Positions 44,301 through 55,600 of a stretch of 64,000 nt of DNA are shown here, piece by piece. Each line of letters opens with the position of its first letter. The stretch's first letter is position 1. Both the position numbers and the translations under genes were made by a program. The notes under the pieces were generated by a model. It was not told the DNA's origin and searched no databases. It was given only the letters and a program-made list of their open reading frames with translations. This DNA comes from Pseudovibrio axinellae (GTDB taxonomy: Bacteria; Pseudomonadota; Alphaproteobacteria; Rhizobiales; Stappiaceae), in the NCBI RefSeq assembly GCF_900110875.1, contig NZ_FOFM01000016.1, positions 1 to 64,000 on the forward strand, given 5' to 3'.

Positions 44301-46603
44301 CCTTTATCAACACCCTTCCCTTACGCATCCAGCTTGCTGACCGTGATTGGGTGAGTGCCCTTCGTGCTGTCCACCAGACACTTGTCGATCTGATGCACCA
44401 TGAGTTCTCCTCGCTAACCGATGCGATTGAAGCCAGTGGGGTGGACCGTGCTACACCACTCATCACTTCGTTGATCAACTTTCGCCATGCCGAACTTCTG
44501 TCAGATGGGTCTCAAGGTACCTCTCACCGCGACTTACCAGGCGCCACGTACCTCAGCGGTCATTATGGCACCAGTTACCCGTTCAATCTGACCATTGATG
44601 ACTTCGGGGGGACATTCAAACTCCAAACACAGGCCCCACATGGCTGCAATGCATCTGCACTTTTGAGGATGACACTGGAGGGGCTGCAACACCTCACAAA
44701 AGTCTATCCAGAGGCTGAAACGACACCAACACATCAACTTGTTGGTTTAGATCGGGATCTGGAGACCAGGCTCCATGAATTTGCAGCAGGGCCAGAGTTT
44801 TCGGAGAGTTCAACCACACTCCATGGCGCCTTTGAAGCCGCGGCTGCAGCGCACGGTGGTCAGGTTGCCTTGATCACTGATGAACTCCAACTCACTTATG
44901 CTCAGGTGAACAGTCGGGCCAACAAGCTTGCCAGATACCTGAAGTCCAAAGGCGCTGGAACCCAAGACCGTGTTGCAGTGTGCATGCAGAAATCCGCTGA
45001 TGCCGTTATCGCACTCCTCGCCATCCTGAAAACCGGCGCAGCCTATGTCCCAATTGATGCAACCTATCCCTCCGAGCGGATCACTTACCTGATTGAAGAC
45101 AGCGCTCCGGCTCTGGTTCTGTGTGATGATCTAACCCTGCCTCAAATGGCTGAGATGGGTGTTTCTGAGAAGCTGATCAATCTTGATCAGCCTGACCCAT
45201 GCCGGCAGGCGCTTGGCGAAGACAACTTAAATGCATCGGTTTCCCGCGAAGACACAGCTTATGTGATCTACACCTCTGGCACCACGGGCAAACCTAAGGG
45301 CGTGATGGTACCGCACAAAGGTCCGGCTAATCTCGTTGCATGGTTCCAACAGCAAGGACAAATCACGCAGCAAGACAGAGTTCTCCTGTCCACCTCTCTT
45401 ACCTTTGACATCTCAGTGGTTGAGATATTCGCCAGCCTTACCTGTGGTGCAAGCCTAATTGTGGCAGACCGCTCCCGCTTACTGGAAGGTTCGTATCTGG
45501 TTGAACTCATAGGTGAGTATCAGGTCACAGTCTGTCAGTTTGTCCCTTCTTTGTTGGGCTTCTTCCTGTCTTGTGAAGGGGCTGACACTTGCTCGAGCTT
45601 GCGTTCGGTGCTGTGTGGTGGCGAGGCCTTTTCTTCCTATCTGGCAAAGCGCTGTTTCGAAGTACTGGGGCCCGTACGGCTGCAGAACCTTTATGGACCC
45701 ACTGAGGCAAGCATATATTGCACAGCGCAAGAGGTTGAACATCACGCAGATTATCCGCCAGTTGTTCCTATAGGCCGACCCATCGCAGGCATGACTATGT
45801 ATGTTCTGGATCAACATCTGGCACTTGCCGCCCCCGGTGTGGCGGGGGATCTTTATGGTGCTGGCCCAGGTGTTGCAACCGGATACCTGAACCGCCCAGA
45901 ACTCACAGCAGAACGTTTTATTGATAGCCCGTTCAAAGCTGGAGAGCGCTTTTATAAGACTGGTGATATTGGGCGCTATCTGAAAGATGGCACTATTGAG
46001 TATTTGGGGCGAGATGACTTCCAGATCAAAGTGCGTGGCTATCGGATTGAGCCCGGCGAGATCGAACATGCCTTGTGTCTAAGTAAGGGCGTGTCCAATG
46101 CTGTCGTCGTGACCCATCAGGATGAGGCCAAAGACACGCAGTTGGTAGCTTATGTATGCCCTGATAAAGGCGCTGGCTCGCTAAATCCTGCTGCATTGCG
46201 TACCACCCTTACCAGCCAATTGCCGGAATATATGGTGCCGGGGCTCTATGTGCAGCTGGATACCTTGCCTTTGACGTCTAACGGCAAGATAGACCGTAGC
46301 CAGCTTCCTGAGCCCGATAGCGGCAGTATTCAACCGATCACCAGTTACGTGCCCCCTGAAACCCCAATGGAAGAGGAGCTTGCGCGTATCTGGGCCGAAG
46401 TGCTGCAGCTGGAGCGTGTCGGCATATGCGACAATTTCTTCGACATTGGCGGACATTCACTTCGCGCCACACGCATTATTGCCCGAATGCATGATGTGTT
46501 GGGAATGGAAGTGCCGCTGCGCATCTTTTTCGAACGCCCCACCATTGAGCAGACACTCGATTACATTTTTGAAGAGCTGGAAGCAGCCGAAGAATATTCC
46601 TGA
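38309..46603 (+). CDS. Nonribosomal peptide synthetase 1 (A-PCP-C-A-PCP-C-A-PCP)
   Basis: The protein has 2764 residues. Domains by residue: A1 about 20-510, PCP 530-595 (GGSSLDA), C 615-1045 (HHLVHDGW), A2 1085-1585, PCP 1605-1670 (GGHSLLA), C 1705-2140 (HHIIDDN), A3 2170-2670, PCP 2690-2755 (GGHSLRA). There is no C domain before A1, so it can start a peptide. Pocket residues read by alignment to the GrsA pattern are DASTVAAVCK (A1; a known Tyr code), DFWNVGMVHK (A2; Thr code) and DIVQLGLIYK (A3; closest to Gly codes). No epimerization, methylation or terminal C domain is seen. The product would be Tyr-Thr-Gly bound to the last PCP, handed to the next protein, whose gene starts 36 bases later. 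Substrate calls for A1 and A2 are fairly safe, for A3 moderate. Confidence 0.93.
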   Translation: MEEANPRNQVTMNPGDLGNVVSQIEQVVTKNASNPALVGDGKTISYREMLAATDQLASVLQSNAVGPEVTVAVCMPRTPEAIIALLAIHKAGGVYVPLDNNLPCKRLEFMLKDSKASVVVCTDETASLVKELSAEIPNSLQIINYSKLDPTPFTSSTSQSVKPDQLAYIIYTSGSTGQPKGVMIEHRGLLNLALEQARCFGLDESSRVLQFASLGFDASISEILVSLCCGAQLHFAPDGTLLAGDALKHMVRDRCISHLTVPPSLASRMDPLDYSSLKTLVVAGEAMPWSLVERWSGHVNLINAYGPTENTVCATLFKSSGETGTSDTVPIGKPISNVDVHLLDDDLKQVKDGEVGTLWLGGIGLARGYKNQPDLTAKVFRSVPGIATGRLYNTGDRARRLADGTLEFLGRLDEQVKVRGYRVELQEVEKCFSKLECIEHAHVTATTADSKDPEILAYFTSRDGTPVPSVDEFKTSLSAFLPSYMVPNAFIHLDEFPLNVNGKIDRKALPAPDRYARGAQSKELPSTETQQILAGFWKDLLHVETVFCNDTLQTLGGSSLDAVQFLTRCRERFGLVLSLEDVFTGKKLSELAAKIQTSEEPDRSDRSLTDYDLGRTTFPVSHQQNGVWLLEKLTPGSLAYNAQCLIRMQGEVDASALQSALDLIVERHEIFRTTFHEDTSGTTYQKVHQPVPAQLDLVDLNTSMDSPELWKVVDREVSKPFDTSCLPLARWVLFKFDDGSSALLHIEHHLVHDGWSANIFLSEFLEAYEAFADGALPNLAPVPAQYRHYVGWQQSEDAERTYEKQLAYWKEQLSGANFTLALPTDASRPETMSFKGKQSRLELTGTLLQKLEAYCKASGHTDYTVLLGVFHLLLSRYTGQKDLLTGSAVANRKTSFSEHMLGMFVNSVVIRSNLSNNPSFSEFLNRLRSTLSNAYDNEEVPFERVVRALQPERDLSRNPIFQVGFSYHNSKVPELARDDLNISLYEAYSNNSAKFDIEVVILPRSSDNTDIPALTLLWNYATDLFQPQTIERMQENFFAVLDQCLSEPRLSVTSFSAVCEEERKLLISLSAPIQPPKTSAPSPVVHRLEQLAKSQPQHIAILQDETSLSYGELEKQAAYLAMKLRVHGVGKEKLVGVCMERNTDLIVTLLAIWKAGGAYLPIDPALPEARRAFILQDSAPDLILCCRATHQSLASLPDNQNLYVFEDLAETTDHSVPMGPTLEPVCAEDLAYVIYTSGSTGQPKGVQIEHRHIARLIDTCQPLFNFTSSDVWSFFHSYAFDFSIWEIWGALSTGGSVAIVPEDVRRDPAQFYALCCNQGVTILNQTPSAFRAFMTAQAEANTPHSLRSVVFGGEALSTPMLKNWFENPGNSDCQMVNMYGITETTVHVSYMELTAENIHRYSEGSPIGRQLDDLSLHVLDDNLMPVPFGAAGELYVGGAGVARGYLNRPALNAERFIENPFLPGDRLYRTGDLARYATDGTLLYLGRNDSQVKVRGYRIELGEVEAALATHDKLQHVVIICRNEATSDALLVAYYVPVAQRTGLDSSALRYFAANLLPNYMVPSVFVELEALPLTQNGKLDHKALEKYDVAQTKVFVGPEGDSETLLAQVWADILKVKQVGRFDNFFELGGHSLLAARVQASMHAKGCHLAAVDLLRRPVLKDLAQHIQYSAQQSSTAGETSTNQSPMSIAGLSQMQIEHVAGSVPGGIQNVKDIYPLTPLQEGIYFHHRLSEQGDPYLLWSLMAFETAEALQSYLAALQKVMDRHDILRTVFVSEGLEKPLQVVLKTVELKTCELDTDSLEGTGDAIAKLQALFDPRVTKIDLREPSLLRVHYCYDADNKRWLALKLFHHIIDDNTSLKQLNAEVKAFMREQGETLPSPVQFGKYVAFQQGQSRKEDTHNFFRDLFTGFESATAPFGLTGEHVHGADLDTDSASTGITLTADIRELASRLGVSTASVFHFVWALVMARCSGQEDICFATVLLGRLQGLENAERILGPFINTLPLRIQLADRDWVSALRAVHQTLVDLMHHEFSSLTDAIEASGVDRATPLITSLINFRHAELLSDGSQGTSHRDLPGATYLSGHYGTSYPFNLTIDDFGGTFKLQTQAPHGCNASALLRMTLEGLQHLTKVYPEAETTPTHQLVGLDRDLETRLHEFAAGPEFSESSTTLHGAFEAAAAAHGGQVALITDELQLTYAQVNSRANKLARYLKSKGAGTQDRVAVCMQKSADAVIALLAILKTGAAYVPIDATYPSERITYLIEDSAPALVLCDDLTLPQMAEMGVSEKLINLDQPDPCRQALGEDNLNASVSREDTAYVIYTSGTTGKPKGVMVPHKGPANLVAWFQQQGQITQQDRVLLSTSLTFDISVVEIFASLTCGASLIVADRSRLLEGSYLVELIGEYQVTVCQFVPSLLGFFLSCEGADTCSSLRSVLCGGEAFSSYLAKRCFEVLGPVRLQNLYGPTEASIYCTAQEVEHHADYPPVVPIGRPIAGMTMYVLDQHLALAAPGVAGDLYGAGPGVATGYLNRPELTAERFIDSPFKAGERFYKTGDIGRYLKDGTIEYLGRDDFQIKVRGYRIEPGEIEHALCLSKGVSNAVVVTHQDEAKDTQLVAYVCPDKGAGSLNPAALRTTLTSQLPEYMVPGLYVQLDTLPLTSNGKIDRSQLPEPDSGSIQPITSYVPPETPMEEELARIWAEVLQLERVGICDNFFDIGGHSLRATRIIARMHDVLGMEVPLRIFFERPTIEQTLDYIFEELEAAEEYS

Positions 46604-46639
46604 CGCAAAAGCAGATTGTCAGCGTCATTGGGAGGACTC

Positions 46640-49600
46640 ATGCAGGACGAATTAAACAAGCGCAAACGTCGCTCTCTTACACCAGAGCAGCTTTTGAAGA
46701 TGCGTCAACGCAGCGCTCTCAAGGCAGCCCCGCGTGATCAAAGCCCCCTGCCACTTTCCTTTGCGCAGGAGAGGCTCTGGTTCCTCTCTCGCATGGAAGG
46801 CATCAATTCAGCCTATCATCTGACCCTTGGTTTGCGCCTTCGTGGCGAGTTAAATGTGACATACCTGCAAAGCGCGCTAGACCAGCTGATGGACCGTCAT
46901 GAAGGCCTGCGTACAGTCATTACCGACGATAACGGGGAGTTGGCTCAAAGCTTCTTACCCCGTGCCTGTGGTTTTCCCCTTCGTCTGCTCAAAATTGATG
47001 TCGATAGCGACCCAGAAACAGAGATCCGCCGTTTGGCAGAAGAGGAGAGCACACGGTCGTTCGATCTGCTGCAAGGACCGTTGGCTCGCTGTTGTCTTAT
47101 CCGGATCAGCGAGACGCATCACGTGTTGCTGCTGGCATTGCATCACATCATTTCCGATGGATGGTCCAACGGGCTCCTCCTCAAAGAGTTGGGTGAAAGC
47201 TACTCTCATCTGATTGAGGCAGAAACACCAATCAAGCGGGAAACACCCGACCTTACATACGCCGATTATGCGGTTTGGCAGAAACAGCCGGACCAGCTCA
47301 AAAAATTTGAAGAGCAGAAGGCTTATTGGAAAGGAACGCTTGCCGGTGCACCCGAACGTTTGCTGTTGCCAACTGATCGGCGGCGGCCTGCTCAGCAAAA
47401 TTATGCGGGTGATCTTTTACCGTTGGAGTTAGGCCCTGAGCTCAGTGACAAGGTGCGCCGATTGGCGCGCAACACGAGTTCCACACCCTACTTGGTGCTT
47501 ATGAGCGCTTACGCAATCGTGCTCTCCCGATTGTCTGGACAAGAGGATCTAGTCATTGGCACCCCATCTGCCAACCGTGTCCGCAAAGAGCTGGAAGAGA
47601 TGGTGGGCTTGTTCGTGAACACGCAGGCAATGCGCTTTGACTTGAGCGAAAATCCCACTGTAGGTCAGCTACTTACCCAGATGCGGGGCATTTTCCTCGA
47701 CAGTCAGGATAATCAGTCTCTCCCATTCGAGCAGGTGGTGGAAGCGCTAAGCCCTCAACGGTCCTTGTCTTACGCTCCGCTTTTCCAGGTTATGTTCGCA
47801 TGGCAAAACACAGAGGGTGGGATACCTCAATTCGCTGGATTGGAGTTGGACACTGTACAGCTACCTCGCACCGCCTCACAGTTCGATATCACACTTGAGC
47901 TGGTAGACGATGGCTCAAACATCGCCGGCGGCCTGGAATACGCGACAGCTCTGTTTGACCGCCAAACCATAGTTCGGCTTGCGGGTTATGTGTTACAGGC
48001 AGTGAAAGCCATCTGCGTAGACCCGGGACAGGCAGTGGCCGAACTGCCCCTTATGGATGCAGCCACACATACAGCAACATTAAAAGCTTCCCATCTTGTA
48101 TCTACAGATGTACCGGCAACAAGCGCTATCCATCTGCCTTTTGAAGAGGCCGCTGCGGCCCACAGCGATCAAGTTGCATTGATCAGCAATGAGACCGAAC
48201 TCTCTTATGCTCAACTGAACAGTCAGGCCAACAAGCTCGCCAGATATCTGCGTTCTAACGGGGTTGCAAATCAGGACCGGATTGCGGTGTGCATGCGTAA
48301 ATCCGCAGACGCGATTATTGCCTTACTCGCCATTTTGAAAACCGGCGCTGCATACATTCCAATTGATGCGGACTATCCCCCTGAGCGGATCAACACGCTT
48401 TTACAAGATTGCCAGCCCAAAGCCATTCTTATCGATATGCGTGGTCAGGAGCAATTGGATCAACTCGCCGAGCTGTCTGCCCAGACTGTTCATGTTGCGA
48501 GGAAGAGAGTTGATTGGGCTTCTCTGGCTGCACACAATTTAGATGTTGAAATCACGCCTGACCAACTGGCCTATATCATCTACACTTCCGGTTCGACGGG
48601 ACAGCCCAAAGGCGTCATGGTCGATCATCGTGCGATCTGGACTGTCAGAGATGCATGGAGCAGCCTTTACGACTTCAAGGAACCACCATGTGTTTTGCAG
48701 ATGGCGAGTCTTTCGTTTGATGTCTTCACCGCAGACCTTGTCCGCGCCCTCACGTTTGGAGGCAGGCTTGTTCTGGTGAGTCAGGACGAGCTGGTAGATA
48801 GTGCTGCCCTTCTCGCAAAAATCGAGCAGCACCAGATAACATTCGGTGATTTTGTTCCTGCAGTTTTGGACAATCTCACAGCCCACTTGCAGACAATCAG
48901 AAAACACTCGACCAGCCTCAAAACTGTCGTGTGCGGTTCTGATCGTTGGTCCTCCAAAGGTGCTTGCGAAGCACGAAAGGCCTTCGGATCTGAAGTGCAC
49001 ATCATTCATGCTTACGGCTTAACCGAAACCGCCATTGATTGCCTCGCACTCAGCTTACCTGAGGAGATTTCTCCGAACACGACGCTGAGTCTCGGCACTG
49101 CACTCAAGAATTATCAGGCCTTGCTTTTGGACACTTCCGACCAACTTATCCCTGAAGGGGTTGTTGGAGAAATCTGTATTGCCGGATCTGGTTTGGCACG
49201 CGGCTATTGGAACGCACCTGAACTCACGAAGCAAAAGTTTACCGATGTATCGTTTGGTGATGGCCTGAGGATCTTCAAGACAGGAGATTTAGGCCGTCAA
49301 TTACGCGATGGGTCGATGGAGTTTTTAGGGCGGAATGACCGGCAGGCAAAACTCCGCGGTTTTCGCGTCGAGCTTGGTGAGGTTGAAGCTGCTCTTGAAT
49401 CTGATGAACGCGTCACATCAGCCATTTGTGTTGTAAGACCCCACACCAGCGGCGAACAGCTTCTCGCCTATGTCGTCCTTGCGGATAATGAGGGGCCTGA
49501 AGTTCCTCAGGCACTGAAAGCAAGCCTGAACCAAAAACTCCCACACTTCATGGTACCTACCGGGATCACCGTCATCGACAATGTACCACTCACTCCCAAT

Positions 49601-52600
49601 GGTAAAGTCGATCTGAAAGCCCTCCCGGACTTTGATCTATCCACGCTCTCACAAACAGAGTTTGAGCCTCCACGAACAGGCAGAGAAACGGAACTGTGCC
49701 GGATCTGGTGCGATGTACTCGGTGTCGCCAATATTGGGCGTAACGATAACTTTTTTGCTCTGGGCGGCCATTCTCTGCTTGCAGTACGGTTAGCCCAACG
49801 TATCCGTGAAACACTTTCCGTCGAAGTCCCGGCAACAATTGTTTTCACTGCCCCAACGCTGGCCTCTCTTGCTGAGGCAATAGACAGCCAGACACGCACG
49901 ACAAAAAGACAGATTGAGCCCGCAGATAGAACACAGAACTTGCCGCTTTCCTCCTCTCAGCAACGCTTATGGTATCTGGCAGAAATGGAAGGTCAGAGCG
50001 AAGCCTACCATATGCCATTGGTTCTGGAGCTAAGGGGCAGGTTGGACGTCTCTGCCCTGTCTCAAGCAGTTGAGAAAATCGTTGCACAGCACGAGGCTTT
50101 GCGTACGTGTTTCAGTCAGAAGAACGGAACCGCCTATCAGGAAATTCAGCCAGAAAATGTTTGGCGGATGAGTACGGCTACTCAGGTGTCAGCGGCTGAG
50201 ATTTTACAAGATCATGTTGCTCGTTTGATCTCTCTGCCCTTTGATTTGGAGGCGGGTCCGCTGTTTCGTGCGGACCTCTTACGCTGTGACGAGAACCATC
50301 ATGTGCTGGTGATTGTTATGCACCACAGCATTTCAGATGCTTGGTCCATGGGTATCTTCAGCAGAGAACTGAGTGTGCTTTATTCTGCTCTGTCCCAACA
50401 CCAGAATACCAAGCTCCCCGATTTGCAAATCCAATATGCAGACTTCGCGCAGTGGCAGAGCAATGAGTTAAAGAATGGCTCATGGGACCAGCAAAAGCAC
50501 TATTGGAAGTCCAGGCTCGCGGATGCTCCTGTGCTGCTGGAGCTGCCAACCGATCATCCAAGACCAAAGCGGCAATCCTTCAAAGGCACCATGGTTCCAT
50601 TGAATCTGGAACCATCACTAACTCAGAAAGTGAAGGAGCTTGCTGCATCCAATCGGATCACGTTGTTTACCAGTCTGCTTGGGACGTGGGCGCTGACACT
50701 GGCCAAGCTTTCAGGACAAAAAGATGTCGTTGTTGGCAGTCCGGTCGCCAACAGAGATCATTCACAGCTCGACAACATGATTGGTTTTTTCGCCAACACA
50801 CTGGCCTTGCGGGTGGAAGCGAATGAAAGCCTTACCTTGCAAGACTACCTGTCTCAGGTGCAGACCACTGTTTTAGAAGCACAACAAAATCAGGACCTTC
50901 CCTTCGAACAGGTGATTGAACATATCAACCCGCCGCGAAGTCTTGCGCACTCCCCCTTATTTCAGGTGCTGTTTGCCTGGGAGGGAGAGAACAATGACCG
51001 GTTCGAGCTTCCCGGTCTTTCTGTTGATGTACTCCCTCACCACCATGGCGGTGCCAAATTTGATCTACTGTTGTCACTTCAGGAAAGAGACAGCCAGCTG
51101 AAAGGTGCCATCGAGTTTGCAAGCGATCTGTATGAGCCAGAGACCGTCGCTCGCATCGCAAAGTACTTCGAGCATGTTCTCACTCAAATGGTTGCAGACG
51201 TGGGTACGGAGGTCCGTTCAATAAGTCTGTTGAGCGAAGAGGAACAAACGCTGGCGCTGGATGCATGGCAACAGCCTTCTGTGCCCTACCCTGAGTTTGA
51301 ATGCATCAGCAGACGCATTGAAGAACATGCCGCACGCGCACCGACAGCCACAGCGCTGATCTTCGGCCAGACAAAACTCAGCTACGACGAGTTGAACACA
51401 TGCACTAATCGGTTTGCTAATGCACTTGTGCAGGACGGCATTCGCCCGCGAGCAAACATCGCACTTTGCGTGGACCGATCACCGGAAATGGTCGTCGCGC
51501 TGCTGGGTATCTTGAAGGTAGGGGCTGTTGTTGTGCCGCTGGATCCAGCTTACCCTGAGGCCCGTCATCAGGCTATCTTGCAGGATGTTAAGCCGGATCT
51601 CGTCATAACCACAGATGCATTAAAGCCCAAACTGCCAGTCGAGTTCGCAAGTTCAACAGCCACTCTCGCAGAGCTCGCACAAAAGGGCCAAAATATTCCA
51701 ACGGAGAATGCGGGGCTTACCCCTGCCCCTCTTGACCCGGCCTATGTCCTTTACACCTCTGGGTCTACAGGCAAACCAAAAGGCGTGGTGCAGACCCACC
51801 GTACCTTGCGCAATCTGGTCAACTGGCAACTAAAACAGGGTCCAGTAGAAAGAGCCCCGTCGCGCGTTCTCCAATTTGCCTCACTCAACTTTGACGTGGC
51901 TTTTCAGGAGATTTTCTGCACGCTGTGTCAGGGTGCAAGCCTTGTCTTGCTGAGTGATGAACAGCGCAAAGACATCGGCAACCTCGCTGGCTTTATCAAG
52001 TCCAACGGCGTTGAACGCGCCCACTTGCCCTTTGCGGTATTGCAACAGATGGCAGGACTTTTTGAGGCAGAGCAGCTGCCGGACGGCCCTGCTTGTGAAG
52101 TGATCACTGCTGGCGAGGCACTGCTGGTCAATGACAGCCTTCGGCAACTCCTTAAAGCGCTGGGAGGGCGCTATTTTTACAATCAATACGGCCCCACTGA
52201 AACCCATGTGGTGACCCAGCACGTTCTGGATTGCGCGCACATGGAGGCTTGGCCAGCCTCCCCGCCCATCGGCAAGCCCATGGATAACACCAGTGTGTTT
52301 CTTCTGGATGAGCGCATGCGTCCGGTGCCTTCCGGAACAATTGGAGAGCTATATGTGTGCGGAGACAATCTGGCTTTGGGTTACTTTGGTCAGGAAGAAC
52401 TAACCGCAGAACGATTTGTCACGCACTCGTTCGCCTCTCAAGACGCGCAACGCTTTTATCGCACCGGTGATTTGGCAGCCTACCTGCCAGATGGCAGCCT
52501 TGCCTTCCATGGCCGTGCAGATGATCAGGTGAAGTTCCGTGGGTTCCGGATTGAGCCGATGGAAATCACGAACTGCATCTTACAGATGGACGACATTGTG

Positions 52601-55600
52601 GAAGCCGCCGTGATCTTGGACAAAGAAGCAGGCCCCGAGCAGGCCCGGCTCGTCTGCTACTTCGTCGGTGCAAGACCCGCTGACACATTGCGGGCAGAGT
52701 TGAAAGCTCGTTTGCCGGACTACATGATCCCAACTGACTGGGTGCCTCTGGAAGAGTTGCCCATCACCCGGAACGGCAAGCTGGATCGCAGAGCTTTGCC
52801 ATCTCCTGTTCGCTCAGGAAGTGCAGACTATGAAGCACCATTGCCGGGGCTTGAAGCAGGTATTGCTCAGATTTGGCAGGCGGTGCTCAAGGTGGAACAG
52901 GTTGGCCGCACCGACAACTTCTTTGACCTTGGCGGGCATTCTTTGTTGGCGACCCGCCTGATCCATACAATAAACAAAGAGCTGTTACTCGGTCTGTCCC
53001 TCAGTGATCTTATTGAAAATCCGAGGCTTGCTGATCTGGCGGCCTCGGCTAATGCCAACATCGGGAAGGCCGAACCCTCAACACTGCAAATCCATGCAGA
53101 TGAAGCAAACCGGTATGAACCGTTTCCACTCACAGACATCCAGCAGGCTTACTGGGTTGGCAGAGATGATGGCTTGGGGTTGGGCGGTGTTAGCGCTCAT
53201 GCCTATGAAGAAATTGAGATCCCTCACCTAGATCTTGATAGGTTCAACGCTGCTTTGAACAGATTGATCCTTCGTCACGATATGCTGCGAGCTGTTTTTG
53301 CCAGCGATGGCACCCAGCGCATTTTAGAGGATGTTCCTGAATACATCATCCAGACTGACGATGCCCGTGGCCGCAGCGAACGTGTCGTCGAGCGCATTAT
53401 CTCAAGAAACCGAGAGGCCATGTCGCATCAGGTTTTGGATGCGGGAACATGGCCGCTTTTCGAGTTCCGGGCCGTACAGCTTGATAATGAGATAACCCGG
53501 CTACACATTTCCATGGATGCATTAATCGTGGATGCAGCCAGCAGCCAGATCTTTTCACGCGAACTGGCTACATTCTATGAGGACCCGCAGGCAGAGTTTC
53601 CGAGGATTGAAATCACGTTCCGCGACTATGTGGTGCAGGAACTGGCGATGAGGGATGACTCTCGCTATGCGATTTCTCTGAAATACTGGCAAGACCGCTT
53701 ATCGGCTCTCGCTGCAGCTCCGGAACTGCCGCTTGCAAAACAGCCAGAGAACATCAGTAATCCCCGGTTCACACGCAGACAACTTGTTTTGGAAGAGGCC
53801 AAATGGTCAACGATCAAAGCAAATGCGCGAAAGTATGGTGTCACCCCCTCCGGTTGTCTGCTGACAGCATTTTCGCAGGTGCTGGCTAAATGGAGCCAGT
53901 CGTCCCGGTTCACGCTCAGTTTACCTGTGTTCAATCGCCAACCGCTCCACCCCCATATCAACGGCCTCATCGGCGACTTTACTTCTATTGTTTTGCTGGA
54001 AGTTGGCTCGGACCCGGCGAAGAGCTTTTCTGACAATGCAAAAGCAGTCCAGCGTCAACTCTGGAAGGATATGGATCATAGCGAAGTCAGTGGTGTACGG
54101 GTTCTGCGGGAACTCACGCGCCTGCGTGGTGAGCAGCAAACGGGAATGCCCATCGTCTTCAACAGCACCCTTGTGGAGATGATCCCGGATCAGGAGGAAA
54201 TTACGCTTTCCTCCGCATTGGACGCTCAAAATGTACATACCATCACCCAAACACCACAGGTGTGGCTGGATCACACCATCATGGAGATTGATGGCGAGCT
54301 ACATTTCAACTGGGACAGCATAGACGAGCTGTTTCCAGAGGGCATGATGCAGGACATGTTTGATGCCTATTGTGCTCTGCTTGAAGAGTTGGTCACCTCT
54401 GGTCGTTGGCAACAGCAAGTCCCCCAGCACTTTCCTGTCTGGAACGCTGAGCGCGCACTGTCACAACATTGGCCATTGATGCATGAGCTGTTTGAAGAAC
54501 AAGCGCTCAAAACACCAGCTGCTCCTGCCGTGATCTGCGGCGATCTGGTTCTATCTTACAAACATGTCCGCCAGCGTGCCCGTAATCTTGCCACTCTCCT
54601 TCAACAGAAGGGCCTGGCAAAAGGTGATCTGGTTGCCATTCAGATGCGGACCGGTTGGGAACAGAGTGTTGCCGCCCTCGCCATCCTATATGCAGGGGGC
54701 GCATATCTTCCAATCGACCCAGATCTGCCAGCCAATCGCATTGAAGGTATTTTGCAACGGACCAGGTCCAGGCTCGTATGTGTTAAGACAAGCCAGAGTG
54801 ACAAGCGCAAGGGACTTCCTGCGTTTGCTCAAACGGTTGATGTGGGTAGTGAACTGAATGCTTTAAGCGATGAGAAGCTGCAGGTAATTGATACACAGCC
54901 AGATGACCTTGCCTACGTGATCTTCACTTCCGGTTCCACCGGGGAACCCAAGGGGGTCATGATCGATCATCGCGGAGCAGTTAACACGCTCCTTGATATC
55001 AACCACCGTCTAAACGTGCAGCCAGAAGATCGTGTGTTTGCCATCTCTGCATTGGGCTTTGATCTCTCAGTCTATGATATTTTTGGATTGCTGGCGGCAG
55101 GTGGTGCCTTAGTCCTGCCCAATGAGGCTGAGGCAAAAGACCCAGCCCATTGGCTGGAGTGCCTCATTCGTCACAAGGTCACGATCTGGAATTCTGCACC
55201 AGCTTTGCTTGGTGTACTGACAGATTATGCTGAAAGCGATCACAAAGGTCTCGGCTTGCATTTGCGTCAAGTGATGTTGTCTGGTGACTGGATCCCACTT
55301 TCACTGCCTGAGCGGTTGCGTGCGCTCGCGCCGAACGCACATGTCTTGTCTCTGGGTGGAGCAACTGAAGCCTCCATTTGGTCCATCTGCTTCCCTGTTC
55401 AGGATATCGCGCCACATTGGAAGAGCATCCCCTACGGTAAAGCGCTGGACAACCAGCAATTTTATGTTCTGGATGACGCGCTGGCCTCTCGCCCCTGCTG
55501 GGTCACTGGTGAATTGTACATCGGTGGCATTGGACTTGCGAAAGGCTATTGGCGGGACGAAGAACAAACCAACCATCGTTTCATCACCCACCCCAAAACC

